From the NCBI GenBank assembly GCA_039026375.1, contig JBCCML010000003.1, forward strand, positions 1 through 64,000: DNA of 64,000 nt, read 5' to 3'. The DNA comes from Thermohalobaculum sp039026375. GTDB lineage: Bacteria; Pseudomonadota; Alphaproteobacteria; Rhodobacterales; Rhodobacteraceae. The position numbers and the translations under genes are program-made. Position 1 is the first letter of the stretch. The number at the start of each line of letters is the position of its first letter. Positions 17,909-26,619 of this stretch are shown here, in pieces. The notes under the pieces are model-generated. The model was given only the letters and a program-made list of their open reading frames with translations. It was not told where the DNA came from and made no database searches.

Positions 17909-18634
17909 ATGCGCGGGACAAGAGGGCGAACGGCGATCGTGACCGGGGCCGGCAACGGCATCGGCCGGGCCATTGCCCGGCGCCTGGCAGCCGATGGTGC
18001 CGAGGTGATCTTCGCCGATGTCGACGGCGCCGCGGCTGCCGCGGCAGCCGCCAAGGTGGGCACAGCGGCCGAGGTGGACGTGACGGATGCTGACTCGATT
18101 GCGCGGCTGTCTGCCGAGCACGCAGCCGGCATCCTGGTCAACAATGCCGGCATCATGGACCGCCAGCCGTTCCTGGAAATGGACCCGGGCTTTTGGGACA
18201 ACTTGATGGCGATCAACTTGAAGGGCGCCTTCCTGATGTCTCAGGCCGTGGCGCGGCGCATGGTGACCGATGGGCGCCAGGGGGCCATCGTCAACGTGGC
18301 CTCCAATTCCGGGATCTTTGGCGGGCGTGGGCGCGCGGCCTATGGGGCGTCGAAAGCCGGGCTGATCAACCTGACGCAGACCATGGCGATTGAGCTGGCC
18401 GAGCATGGCATCCGGGTGAACGCGGTTGCGCCCGGGCCGACGCGCACCCGGGTGGCCACCACGCCCGAGCCGGGCCCCGCCGTGATGACGCGCATGCCGC
18501 TGAGACGTTGGGGCGAACCGGACGAGATCGCCTCGGTCGCGGCCTTCCTGGCCTCGGACGAGGCCAGCTTTGTCACCGGCCACGTCTATGGGGCAGATGG
18601 CGGGTACACGACCTCCGGCATGATGGAGGGATAA
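17909..18634 (+). CDS. Short-chain dehydrogenase/reductase
   Basis: A classical SDR of 241 residues. The nucleotide-binding motif TGAGNGIGRAIA is at residues 12-23 and FADVD ends strand 2; the acidic residue there suggests NAD(H) rather than NADP(H). NNAG, VNVASNSG (Ser), and the catalytic YGASK all follow, with VAPGPTRT and the C-terminal FVTGHVYGADGGYT. The substrate cannot be told; FabG-like sequences of this kind act on many hydroxy/keto compounds. It is divergent from the sodium channel. Confidence 0.9.
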   Translation: MRGTRGRTAIVTGAGNGIGRAIARRLAADGAEVIFADVDGAAAAAAAAKVGTAAEVDVTDADSIARLSAEHAAGILVNNAGIMDRQPFLEMDPGFWDNLMAINLKGAFLMSQAVARRMVTDGRQGAIVNVASNSGIFGGRGRAAYGASKAGLINLTQTMAIELAEHGIRVNAVAPGPTRTRVATTPEPGPAVMTRMPLRRWGEPDEIASVAAFLASDEASFVTGHVYGADGGYTTSGMMEG

Positions 18635-18686
18635 GGACAGGGATCATGGTGGGATGAAGCCGTGATACCGCCGGGACCGTAGAGGC

Positions 18687-19331
18687 ATGAACCCCAACGC
18701 GCCCTATCAGCCAGCCATATGGTACAGTTGCGCCTGGCGCAGCCCGGGGGTCGGGCGGCTGGTGACCTACCCCAGGACGCGGGAGGCGATCGGCCACAGC
18801 CGGGACTATGCGTCCGGGCGGGGATGGCCGGTGCCGGCGCTGCCCGATCACATCGCCCGTGCCCATGTCGGGGCCAACATAGCCCCTAAATGGCATGCCC
18901 CGTTTGGCGACGTGGCCGTCGTGTCCCTGGGCATCCTGATCCTGTCCCCAAAACTGGCCGAGGTGCTGGGCCGGTTCGATCTGGGCGCAACGCGCCTGCA
19001 TCCACTGGAACTGCGCCAGGAGGCCTCGACCAAGGTGATCGACCAGCGGGTCTGGCTGAACGTGGCCGAGACGAAGGCCTGCCTGGTGCCAGACACCTCT
19101 TTCGGGTTGCTGCCGATCAAGGATCCGCATCCCGAGATGCCACACCAATGGCGGCTTGGCCGCGCCGTGCCCCGCCTGGCCGTGCGTGAGACTGCGGCCG
19201 AGGGCGTGGACCTGTGGATGGATCCCCTGGTCGGCAAGATCCTGTTCTTCTCGGATCGGCTGGCAACGGCGCTCCGCGACGAGGGCTTTGACCTGTTCGA
19301 CTTCCAGCGCTGCCGGATCGTCGCGGCATGA
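18687..19331 (+). CDS. Hypothetical protein, Imm11/DUF1629-like C-terminus
   Basis: A soluble protein of 214 residues. The last 50 residues (VDLWMDPLVGKILFFSDRLATALRDEG, then FDFQRCRI) resemble the C-terminal block of Imm11/DUF1629 proteins, a family that includes immunity proteins of polymorphic toxin systems. The middle part (LGILILSPKLAEVL) repeats a related SPKLAEVL/SDRLATAL theme. No toxin gene lies beside it; the downstream acyltransferase starts 8 bases later. The family link is tentative, based on remembered motif shape only. Confidence 0.5.
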   Translation: MNPNAPYQPAIWYSCAWRSPGVGRLVTYPRTREAIGHSRDYASGRGWPVPALPDHIARAHVGANIAPKWHAPFGDVAVVSLGILILSPKLAEVLGRFDLGATRLHPLELRQEASTKVIDQRVWLNVAETKACLVPDTSFGLLPIKDPHPEMPHQWRLGRAVPRLAVRETAAEGVDLWMDPLVGKILFFSDRLATALRDEGFDLFDFQRCRIVAA

Positions 19332-19338
19332 CACCCAG

Positions 19339-20442
19339 ATGAGCCTTTTGCCCACCCCCGCGGCCTGGGGCGCCCCGCGGGCCGGCAACCGGCTGGCGGG
19401 GATCGAACTGTTGCGCTTCCTGGCCGCGATCGCCGTGGTGCTGTGGCACTACCGCATGTTCGGCGCGCCCCCGCTCAGCGCAAACTTCCGTGTGGCCGAC
19501 CAGCCCTTTTTCGACCTTCTGGGCCCGCTCTACCAGCACGGTCACACAGGCATCCAACTGTTCTGGACCGTCAGCGGTGCCGTCTTCTTCTATCGCTATC
19601 TGGACCCCCTGATGCGGGGCACCGTGCGCGCCCCAACCTTTGCCGCCCGCCGCTTTGCGCGGCTCTACCCGCTGCACCTGGCCACGCTGTTGCTGGTGGC
19701 GGGATTGCAGGCGGCGCATCAGTCGCTCAGCGGCGGGGCCTTTATGTTCCCCTGCAACACGGCAGACCAGTTCGTCCGGCAAGTGTTCCTGGCCAGCGAG
19801 TGGTGGTCCAGCAATTGCCGCGGGTTCAACTATCCGATCTGGACCGTATCGCTGGAGGTGCTGGCCTATGCCCTGTTTCTGGGGTTGGCTTTGCTGGCCC
19901 CGCGGCGCTGGGTGATCCCGTTGGGCCTGGGCGCCGCCATGCTGGCCTGGCAGATGGGGCGACCTGACCTAAGCGAATGTCTGGCCTGCTTCTTCCTGGG
20001 CGGAATCGTCGTGCGCACATGGCATGGCCCGGGCGCCCGCTGGCGGTTGGTCCTGGCGCTGGGGATCGCGCTGGGCGTGGCCACCATCGGGCTGATGTTG
20101 ATGGATGCTGCATCGGGGTCGCCGGAGGCCCGCGCCGCGAAGATCCTGCTGATGGCGCTGATTGTTTGGCTGGCCCTGGCAGCCGAACCGGTGGCAGGCC
20201 TGGTTAGCCCGGTCTGCGCCCGTCTGGGCTCGCTGACCTATGCCATTTACTTGAGCCACTTTCCGCTGCAGTTGGCCTTGGCCGTGGGCGCGGCACTGGG
20301 GGCCTGGTCGCTGGACTACCGTGCACCGGGATTGCTGTTCGGCTATCTGGTGGCGGTTATGGTCGTCGCCTGGTTGAGCTATCGCCTGATCGAGCAACCC
20401 GGTGGCCAATGGTTACGCCAAAGGCTTGGTGCGGGACGCTGA
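19339..20442 (+). CDS. Acyltransferase 3 family membrane protein (OafA/YrhL type)
   Basis: A polytopic inner-membrane protein of 367 residues that O-acylates cell-surface polysaccharides or similar glycans. The N-terminal signature ELLRFLAAIAVVLWHYRMFG has the family's catalytic His, and FWTVSGAVFFYRY and ARRFARLYPLHL (with its Arg-x-x-Arg-x-x-P) follow. About ten membrane segments are visible. It ends in LIEQPGGQWLR, a usual C-terminus of the family. The start at 19339 is preferred over upstream options because it leads directly into the signature. It shares a unit with the preceding hypothetical gene. Confidence 0.88.
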   Translation: MSLLPTPAAWGAPRAGNRLAGIELLRFLAAIAVVLWHYRMFGAPPLSANFRVADQPFFDLLGPLYQHGHTGIQLFWTVSGAVFFYRYLDPLMRGTVRAPTFAARRFARLYPLHLATLLLVAGLQAAHQSLSGGAFMFPCNTADQFVRQVFLASEWWSSNCRGFNYPIWTVSLEVLAYALFLGLALLAPRRWVIPLGLGAAMLAWQMGRPDLSECLACFFLGGIVVRTWHGPGARWRLVLALGIALGVATIGLMLMDAASGSPEARAAKILLMALIVWLALAAEPVAGLVSPVCARLGSLTYAIYLSHFPLQLALAVGAALGAWSLDYRAPGLLFGYLVAVMVVAWLSYRLIEQPGGQWLRQRLGAGR

Positions 20443-20475
20443 GGGAGAAGGTTTGCCCTCGCATCCCGAAGGTCA

Positions 20476-20626
20476 GCCCGCGACGGGCGCCGCCCGAGCC
20501 TAGGAGGGCGCATCTCAATGGATGGGTTCGCGACGATCGGGCAAGATGAGCTGAACACCGAGCAACTTGCAGACACCGCCATGCGCCCTCCCGGGGGGAG
20601 GGTCGGGCGCGCCCGCTGCGCGGGCA
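20476..20626 (+). repeat. Dispersed palindromic element, copy 2
   Basis: It begins with the palindromic GGGCGCCGCCCGA unit and, after about 80 bases, ends with a 46-base stretch (20581-20626) identical to 16401-16446. The spacer is not conserved between those two copies, but its last part (TTGCAnAnAnCGCCATGCGCCC) is shared with the copy at 31952-32110. The ends are partly complementary, so the whole can fold into one long hairpin. Confidence 0.75.
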
Positions 20627-20748
20627 GGAAAGGTGGGGCGACCGCGATTGAGTTAAAACGACTTGCTGTTGAAGTATCGCCGTGGTCTTTGCGCCCTCCC
20701 AATCTCGGACGATGCCCGTCACGCCCAACCGCGAAGCGTCAAGCTAAA

Positions 20749-20899
20749 CCAGGATATTTGGTGGGAAAAATCGCTGGGAACCAGTACGCCGCCAAATCAC
20801 CTGCAATTACAGGATATCGCATGACAATATCCCGGATATTGTCACCAATATCGGGTTAGCGACAAATTACCGGCACAATATCACCTGGCCATATCACCT
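20749..20899. promoter_or_regulatory. Cluster of ATATC sites with a perfect 9-bp dyad
   Basis: Within 151 bases there are seven related sites in both orientations. These are CCAGGATATTTGG (20749), AAATCACCTG (20794), CAGGATATC (20810), the perfect dyad GACAATATC-CCG-GATATTGTC (20823-20843), CCAATATCGG (20845), CACAATATCACCTGG (20874) and CCATATCACCT (20889). The AT content is well above the surroundings. The arrangement resembles a multi-site operator or iteron block. It ends about 150 bases before lysC. Confidence 0.5.
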
Positions 20900-21052
20900 A
20901 ATTCCGGACGTCCTGCAGCACAGCCCAACCGTCCCACAAAACCAAGCGTAAACAATACGTCACGACGTGTCAGGCCAGCTTGCCACTGGAAGTTGCGGGC
21001 GCTATAGGGGCGCGCAAACAAGCCGGATCAACGCCCCAGGATACCGCGCCCC

Positions 21053-22297
21053 ATGAAACCGCGTCTCGTCATGAAATTCGGCGGCACCTCCGTTGGCGAT
21101 CTCGATCGCATGCGGGCCGCGGCCGCCAAGGTCAAGGCCGAGGCCGACCGGGGGTTCGACGTCGCTGTCGTCGTCTCGGCCATGTCGGGTAAGACCAACG
21201 AGTTGGTGGGCTGGGTGCGCGATGCGGCGGCCCCTCCTGGCGCGAACGGCCATGGGCTCTACGATGCGCGGGAGTATGATGCGGTGGTCGCCTCGGGCGA
21301 ACAGGTGACCTCGGGCCTGATGGCGCTGGCGCTGCAGGAATTGGGCATCGACGCGCGGTCCTGGCAGGGCTGGCAAGTGCCGGTGAAGACCACGGATGCG
21401 CACGGCGCAGCCCGGATCGTCGAGATCCCGACAGACAATCTGGCCGAGAAATTCGCCGAAGGCCGGCACGCCGTTATCGCGGGATTTCAAGGGGTTGGCC
21501 CGGATGGGCGGATCACCACGCTGGGGCGCGGCGGCTCGGACACCACGGCAGTCGCCTTCGCAGCGGCGCTGGAGGCGGCGCGCTGCGATATCTACACAGA
21601 TGTCGACGGGGTCTACACCACCGACCCCCGGATCGAGCGGCGCGCCCGCAGGATCGAGAAGATCAGTTACGAGGAAATGCTGGAATTGGCGTCCTTGGGC
21701 GCCAAAGTCCTACAGACACGGTCGGTCGAGCTGGCGATGCGCTATGCTGTGCCACTGCGCGTGCTGTCCAGTTTCGAGGAGGGACCGGGCACGCTGGTCT
21801 GTGCCGAGGAGGATATCGTGGAACAAAACGTCGTCAGCGGGATCGCCTACTCCAGGGACGAAGCCAAAGCCACGCTGTTGAAGGTGCCGGACCGGCCGGG
21901 GGTGGCGGCCTCGATCTTCGGGCCGCTGGCCGAGGCGGGCGTGAACGTGGACATGATCGTCCAGAATATCGGCGCCGATGGCATGACGGACATGACCTTC
22001 AGCATGACGGTCGATCAGATCCCGCTGGCCCGCCAGGCGTTAGACAATGCGCAAAGCGATATCGGCTATCAGGAACTGCTGATCGATGACGAAGTCGCCA
22101 AAGTCTCGATCGTCGGTATCGGCATGCGCAGCCATGCGGGCGTGGCGCAGAAGATGTTCTCAGCGCTGGCGGAAGACGGTGTCAATATCAAGGTGATCAC
22201 GACGTCTGAAATCAAGGTTAGTGTGTTGATTCAAAGGCGTTTTTTGGAACTAGCGGTGCAGACGTTGCACCGTGCTTTCGAACTGGAGACTGCCTGA
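21053..22297 (+). CDS. lysC: Aspartate kinase
   Basis: A protein of 414 residues that phosphorylates aspartate, the first step to lysine, threonine, methionine and diaminopimelate. The kinase domain (about 1-245) has LVMKFGGTSVGDLDRM, VVVSAMSGKTNEL, GRGGSDTTAVA and YTDVDGVYTTDPR. Two C-terminal ACT domains (about 265-340 and 345-410; for example PGVAASIFGPLAEAGVNVDMI) bind the feedback inhibitor. Length and order match the monofunctional, probably lysine/threonine-regulated class. It is the first gene of a pair with ptsP, which starts 49 bases after its stop. Confidence 0.96.
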   Translation: MKPRLVMKFGGTSVGDLDRMRAAAAKVKAEADRGFDVAVVVSAMSGKTNELVGWVRDAAAPPGANGHGLYDAREYDAVVASGEQVTSGLMALALQELGIDARSWQGWQVPVKTTDAHGAARIVEIPTDNLAEKFAEGRHAVIAGFQGVGPDGRITTLGRGGSDTTAVAFAAALEAARCDIYTDVDGVYTTDPRIERRARRIEKISYEEMLELASLGAKVLQTRSVELAMRYAVPLRVLSSFEEGPGTLVCAEEDIVEQNVVSGIAYSRDEAKATLLKVPDRPGVAASIFGPLAEAGVNVDMIVQNIGADGMTDMTFSMTVDQIPLARQALDNAQSDIGYQELLIDDEVAKVSIVGIGMRSHAGVAQKMFSALAEDGVNIKVITTSEIKVSVLIQRRFLELAVQTLHRAFELETA

Positions 22298-22346
22298 CGG
22301 CAGAGGCATCGGGCCCCAGGGTCCGACGAACAAACGGAGGGCACGC

Positions 22347-24593
22347 ATGCCCGCCAACAGGGGCGGATCCCGCGCACTTCTGCGCGCGCTTCGGGCAACC
22401 ATGGCCGAAACCGGCGATGGGCAATTGCGCCTGGATAAAGTGGTCCGTCTGGTCGCGTCCAACATGGTGGCCGAGGTCTGCTCGGTCTACCTGAAACGCG
22501 ATGCCGATACGCTGGAGCTGTGTGCAACCGAAGGCCTGCGCCAAACGTCAGTGCATTCGGCCCGCCTGCGCGTAGGCCAGGGTCTGGTCGGTCGAATTGC
22601 TCAGCGCGCCGAACCGTTGGCCACCGACGACGCCGAAAACACGCAGGGTTTCAGATACTTACCTGAAACGGGTGAGGAGTTGTACAAGTCTTTCGTCGGC
22701 GTGCCGATCCAGCGCATGGGCGAGATCATGGGTGTTCTCGTCGTCCAGAACACCGCGGCCCGCCAGTACGAAGAAGACGACGTCGAAGCGCTGGAAGTCG
22801 TCGCCATGGTCATCGCAGAAATGGCCGAATCCGGGGCGTTTACCGGGTCTGCCGACGTCATTGCCGGCCGAACCGGGCCTTTGCGCCTGGATGCGCGGGG
22901 TGCTGCAGAAGGCATGGCCGAGGGGGTCGCGCACCTGCACGAGCCTCGGCTTGTCACGTTCGATCCGATCGCCGAGGACCCTGTCACAGAACGCCGGCGC
23001 CTAATGGACGCCATGAAAGCCGTTCGCGGCGACGCCGACCGTTTGCTGGAGGAGGTCGAGGGCGGACGCACCGATGCCCACCGCGATATCTTGGAAGCCT
23101 ACAGGATGGTCGCCTACGACAAAGGGTGGGTGAAGCGCCTGATCGAAGCGATCGACAGCGGACTGGCTGCGGAGGTTGCTGTCGAAAAGGTGCAATCCGT
23201 CGTCCGATCGCGCATGGAACGGGTCCAGGACCCCTACTTGCGGGAACGGCTGCACGATCTGGACGATCTTGCCAACCGGTTGTTGCGCCATCTGGTGTCA
23301 CCGGGGACGGCACTGGATGACATACCCGACAACGCCGTCCTGATTGCCCGCAATCTGGGCCCTGGCGAATTGATGGATCACGCCCAAAAGATCCGCGCAA
23401 TCGTGCTGGAGGAGGGCTCGTTGTCCTCGCATGCCACAATCGTCGCGCGGGCGCTGGGTGTGCCCATGGTTGTCAAGGCGGACCGTGCAACCAGGGACAC
23501 GAACCCCGGCGATACCGTGGTTGTTGATGGCGACCTGGGCCGGGCCTATGTGCGGCCGGACGCGCAGGTGCTGGATCATTTGCGTGGGCGCATCGCCTTG
23601 GCGGCGGAGGCGCGGCAGGCCTACAACGAGCTGGTCGACAAGCCCGCTGTGACCCGTGACGGCGTCGAGATAAACCTTAAGATGAACGCCGGTGTCTTGG
23701 CCGATTTGCCGTCGTTAAAGGTGTCTGGCGCTGCGGGCGTCGGCTTGTTCCGTACCGAATTGCAGTTCCTGGTGCGCCAACATCTGCCGCGACGCGATGC
23801 GCAAGCGGCACTCTATGGGCGCGTACTGGACGCGGCGGACGGGGCCGAGGTGATCTTTCGCACGCTGGACATCGGCTCGGACAAGGTGCTGCCGTATATG
23901 CGCCGTTTGCACGAGACCAATCCGGCATTGGGTTGGCGGGCAATTCGGGTCGGGCTGGACCGGCCGCGCCTGTTCCGGATGCAACTTCAGGCCCTGATCA
24001 GGGCAGCTGCTGGGCGCGACTTAAGCCTGATGTTCCCGATGGTTACCGTCGCGCAGGAGTTTCACACTGCCCGCCAGATGGTGGACGAAGAAATGGTTCG
24101 GATGACAAAGCTGGGCTATCCGGCGCCAAATCAGGTCAAGGTCGGCTTGATGTTTGAGGTACCGGCACTGCTGTACGCGCCAGACAGCCTGTACGAAGCG
24201 GCAGATTTCATGTCCGTCGGCGGCAACGACCTGTTCCAGTTCTTCACGGCTGCAGACCGCGAGAACGAGCGTGTTCGCGGGCGATATGACGTGTTGGACC
24301 TGCCATTCCTGGCTTTTTTGGAACAGATCGTCACCCGTTGCGCGAAGCATGACCTGCGGCTGAGCTTCTGTGGTGAGGCGGCCGGGCAGCCCGTCGAAGC
24401 GTTGGTTCTGTCCGCGATTGGATTCCGCGAGCTGTCGATGCGGCCCAGCTCGATCGGCCCCGTCAAGCAATCCTTGCGGCGCGTTGATCTGGCCGAAATC
24501 CGCAGCGCAATCGACGCTGCGCGCGAGGTTGGCGCGGCCTCGGCACGAGACTCAGTACAATCCATCCTGCAGGTTCGGGGCTTCAAACCCTGA
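22347..24593 (+). CDS. ptsP: PTS(Ntr) enzyme I, phosphoenolpyruvate-protein phosphotransferase
   Basis: A protein of 748 residues starting the nitrogen-related phosphotransfer chain: PEP to EI(Ntr) to NPr to EIIA(Ntr), which regulates rather than transports. An N-terminal GAF domain (about 20-165) may sense glutamine. The phosphohistidine swivel domain has the phosphoacceptor His362 in LSSHATIVARALGVPMV. The PEP-binding barrel has GLFRTELQFL, TLDIGSDK, LMFPMV, GLMFEVPA, SVGGNDLFQF and LSFCGEAAG. The ATG at 22347 has a strong AGGAGG-like site (ACGGAGG) upstream. Pairing with lysC is common in Rhodobacterales. Confidence 0.95.
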   Translation: MPANRGGSRALLRALRATMAETGDGQLRLDKVVRLVASNMVAEVCSVYLKRDADTLELCATEGLRQTSVHSARLRVGQGLVGRIAQRAEPLATDDAENTQGFRYLPETGEELYKSFVGVPIQRMGEIMGVLVVQNTAARQYEEDDVEALEVVAMVIAEMAESGAFTGSADVIAGRTGPLRLDARGAAEGMAEGVAHLHEPRLVTFDPIAEDPVTERRRLMDAMKAVRGDADRLLEEVEGGRTDAHRDILEAYRMVAYDKGWVKRLIEAIDSGLAAEVAVEKVQSVVRSRMERVQDPYLRERLHDLDDLANRLLRHLVSPGTALDDIPDNAVLIARNLGPGELMDHAQKIRAIVLEEGSLSSHATIVARALGVPMVVKADRATRDTNPGDTVVVDGDLGRAYVRPDAQVLDHLRGRIALAAEARQAYNELVDKPAVTRDGVEINLKMNAGVLADLPSLKVSGAAGVGLFRTELQFLVRQHLPRRDAQAALYGRVLDAADGAEVIFRTLDIGSDKVLPYMRRLHETNPALGWRAIRVGLDRPRLFRMQLQALIRAAAGRDLSLMFPMVTVAQEFHTARQMVDEEMVRMTKLGYPAPNQVKVGLMFEVPALLYAPDSLYEAADFMSVGGNDLFQFFTAADRENERVRGRYDVLDLPFLAFLEQIVTRCAKHDLRLSFCGEAAGQPVEALVLSAIGFRELSMRPSSIGPVKQSLRRVDLAEIRSAIDAAREVGAASARDSVQSILQVRGFKP

Positions 24594-24705
24594 GGGCGCA
24601 GATCGCCTAAACTCGATCGCTCAAAACCGACGGCAAACGTGGTTAGCGCCATCGTAACCATACCCTGGCCATAACGTGCAGAGTTGCGTGGTTCAGGGGA
24701 CAAGT

Positions 24706-25107
24706 ATGTTTAGCGTTGTAGGACTACCCCGCCTGGGGGCTGTTATGGCCCTGACCTTGGGTATCGGTTGCGGATATGGGCAAGCAGACAGTCTTTCGCC
24801 CATTCAACCGGTGCCGACAGGCGGCACTGGATTGATCACCGGTTCGGTCGGCGTGTTGGCAGAAAGGCGTGCAGTCTTGGGCTGGGACGCGTTTGCCGAG
24901 CGTCAGAGCAGCGGCTCGGACAGCAAGCGGGGGATCATCGACCTGGCGGGCCCGTTCGGTGTGGTCATGGACTATACCTCCGGTGTGCCCCGTTTCCGCG
25001 GCCTTTCGCTGTCCAGTGGGGACAGCTTCCGGCTGGAGGCCAGTGGTCGCGTCGATTCCGACTTTGACGAGATCACCGGCCAGTTATCGGTTCAGTTCCG
25101 CTTCTAA
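24706..25107 (+). CDS. Small exported hypothetical protein
   Basis: A protein of 133 residues. The N-terminal hydrophobic segment (LGAVMALTLGIGCGYGQADS) is signal-like, with possible cleavage near residue 26, and a lipobox-like GIGC is also conceivable. The mature part is beta-rich (DLAGPFGVVMDY, FRLEASGRVDSDFDEITGQLSVQFRF) and ends in Phe, as many outer-membrane beta-barrel proteins do. Its short length makes a full barrel unlikely. AGGGGA lies before the ATG at 24706. No family recognised. Confidence 0.6.
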   Translation: MFSVVGLPRLGAVMALTLGIGCGYGQADSLSPIQPVPTGGTGLITGSVGVLAERRAVLGWDAFAERQSSGSDSKRGIIDLAGPFGVVMDYTSGVPRFRGLSLSSGDSFRLEASGRVDSDFDEITGQLSVQFRF

Positions 25108-25164
25108 GCCGGCAGCCTAAGCGCGCTCTTTCTGTCAAGACTGTGTGTCGGTAGGCTGATCGCC

Positions 25165-25935
25165 ATGCTCATGGGACGGTATCAGCGCAAAATACGGGTG
25201 GCCGCGATCCTGCTGCTTGTGTGCGCTGCCGCCATCGGCGTGACGCCAGCTGCCTTTGCTCAGTTGTCCCGCGCCACGCTGTTGAGCGCCGAGGAAGCTG
25301 CAGCGTGGACAGCGGTTGGCAGGGTGAATGTGGCAGGGGAACGCCGGCGCAGCATGTGCACAGGCACGTTAATCGCGCCCGACGTGGTGCTGACCGCCGC
25401 GCACTGCCTAACAGCCCCAGGGACAAACGCACCCTTTCCTGCCGGCCAGGTGCATTTCGTTGCCGGCTGGCACCAGGGTAAGAGCGTTGCCCACAGCCGT
25501 GCAGCTCACCTCGCTTTTCACCAGGATTGGTTTCAGAGCACGGCCGACGGGCTGACCAGGCTGGAAAGTGATTTAGCACTGATACGGCTAATCGAGCCGA
25601 TGACGCCACCTAAGGTTCTCGCTTTCGGGACGGATAGGCCGCCGCTGCCGGGTGACCCGCTGACCCTGATCTCGTACCGCCGCGACCGCCCTCATGCGCT
25701 GACCCACCAGCCGGACTGCCCGTACCGGGCGATCATCGGACAGGTGCTGGAGCTGGAGTGTCCAGTCACTTACGGCGCCTCTGGCGCACCGGTATTTGCG
25801 GCAGGTCCTGATGGGCAGCGGGTGGTAGCGGTCCTAGCGGCCATGGGCAACGGTCGCGATCCCCAAGCCTTCGCCGTACGGATCGACACTGTCCTTCAGC
25901 AGTTGCTGGACCAGTTGCCGGCAGCCGATGACTGA
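25165..25935 (+). CDS. Secreted trypsin-like serine protease
   Basis: A protein of 256 residues of the chymotrypsin (S1) fold with a signal peptide (cut around residue 32, AFAQ). The catalytic triad can be seen: His80 in VLTAAHC, Asp136 in ESDLALIRL and Ser206 in TYGASGAPVF. Two Cys pairs are likely (around the His loop and in CPYR/LECP). The serine motif GASGAP rather than GDSGGP places it with the V8/glutamyl-endopeptidase-like bacterial group. It is periplasmic or secreted; the target is unknown. Confidence 0.88.
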   Translation: MLMGRYQRKIRVAAILLLVCAAAIGVTPAAFAQLSRATLLSAEEAAAWTAVGRVNVAGERRRSMCTGTLIAPDVVLTAAHCLTAPGTNAPFPAGQVHFVAGWHQGKSVAHSRAAHLAFHQDWFQSTADGLTRLESDLALIRLIEPMTPPKVLAFGTDRPPLPGDPLTLISYRRDRPHALTHQPDCPYRAIIGQVLELECPVTYGASGAPVFAAGPDGQRVVAVLAAMGNGRDPQAFAVRIDTVLQQLLDQLPAADD

Positions 25936-25958
25936 GCACAAAACTGCGACTTAGGGGG

Positions 25959-25989
25959 CTTGAAGCCCCAACACGCGGTTCCCACATCT
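25959..25989 (+). promoter_or_regulatory. Putative heat-shock (RpoH) promoter
   Basis: CTTGAA at 25959-25964 followed after 16 bases by CCCACATCT at 25981 resembles the sigma-32 consensus (CTTGAA, then CCCCATNT). It lies about 90 bases upstream of the small heat-shock protein gene, the expected kind of target. Confidence 0.55.
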
Positions 25990-26081
25990 GGGTTGTCGGA
26001 CGCCGATGGTCGGGTCCGATGCAACCGACCCGCCCTGCTTGGGGGGTCACACATCGCAAAATCGCTCTGAAGGAGGATTCC

Positions 26082-26537
26082 ATGCGGAATTTCGATCTTA
26101 CCCCTCTTTATCGCTCCACCGTTGGCTTTGATCGCATGGCCAATATGATGGACCAACTGATGGCCGGCGACGGCGCCCAGCCCAGCTACCCACCGTACAA
26201 CATCGAAAAGACCGGCGATGATGCCTACCGCATCAGCGTGGCCGTGGCCGGTTTTGGTGAGCAGGACCTGAACATTGAAGTCAAAGACCAGGGCTTGACG
26301 ATCACCGCAAAGAAAGCGCCGGTTGACGGCGAAAAGCCCGTCTACCTGCACCGTGGTATTGCTGAGCGCGGGTTCGAGCGCCGCTTCCAGCTTGCCGACC
26401 ATGTGCGCGTCAACGGCGCGGAGTTGGCCAACGGTCTGCTGCACGTCGACCTGATCCGCGAAGTGCCCGAGGCGCTGAAGCCCCGCACCATCGCGATCCG
26501 CTCGGCTCAGGGTGACGCCAAAACGATCGAGGCATAA
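26082..26537 (+). CDS. Small heat-shock protein (Hsp20/IbpA type)
   Basis: A protein of 151 residues with an alpha-crystallin domain. The N-terminus MRNFDLTPLYRSTVGFDRM is the IbpA type. The core has YNIEKTGDDAYRISVAVAGF, LTITAKK, YLHRGIAERGFERRFQLADHV and ANGLLHVDLIREVPE; the usual C-terminal IxI is replaced by TIAIRS. Oligomers hold unfolding proteins for refolding by DnaK/ClpB. AGGAGG precedes the ATG at 26082. A sigma-32-like promoter lies upstream and a strong terminator downstream, making it a single-gene unit. Confidence 0.94.
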   Translation: MRNFDLTPLYRSTVGFDRMANMMDQLMAGDGAQPSYPPYNIEKTGDDAYRISVAVAGFGEQDLNIEVKDQGLTITAKKAPVDGEKPVYLHRGIAERGFERRFQLADHVRVNGAELANGLLHVDLIREVPEALKPRTIAIRSAQGDAKTIEA

Positions 26538-26560
26538 GCCAAGCGTCTTATGGCCCGTAC

Positions 26561-26590
26561 AGCCTGCCCCCTCGCTGGGGCAGGCTTTTT
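26561..26590 (+). terminator. Rho-independent terminator after hsp20
   Basis: A perfect 10-bp stem (AGCCTGCCCC / GGGGCAGGCT) with a 6-base loop is followed by a run of T. It lies 23 bases after the heat-shock gene stop. Confidence 0.9.
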
Positions 26591-26619
26591 CATGCATAAA
26601 GATAAAAACGGGGGGCAGT

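Larger units (their letters stand above)
20443..21052. other. 610-base intergenic region before lysC
   Basis: No protein or RNA gene was found here. It holds a copy of the dispersed palindromic element (about 20476-20626), a noticeably AT-richer stretch with repeated ATATC sites and one perfect dyad (20749-20899), and then the lysC leader. No lysine riboswitch or leader peptide with a run of Lys/Thr/Met codons was recognised. Confidence 0.6.

Noticed and set aside
20443..21052. A lysine riboswitch or leader peptide before lysC
   Set aside because: No conserved riboswitch core or short frame rich in Lys, Thr or Met could be recognised.
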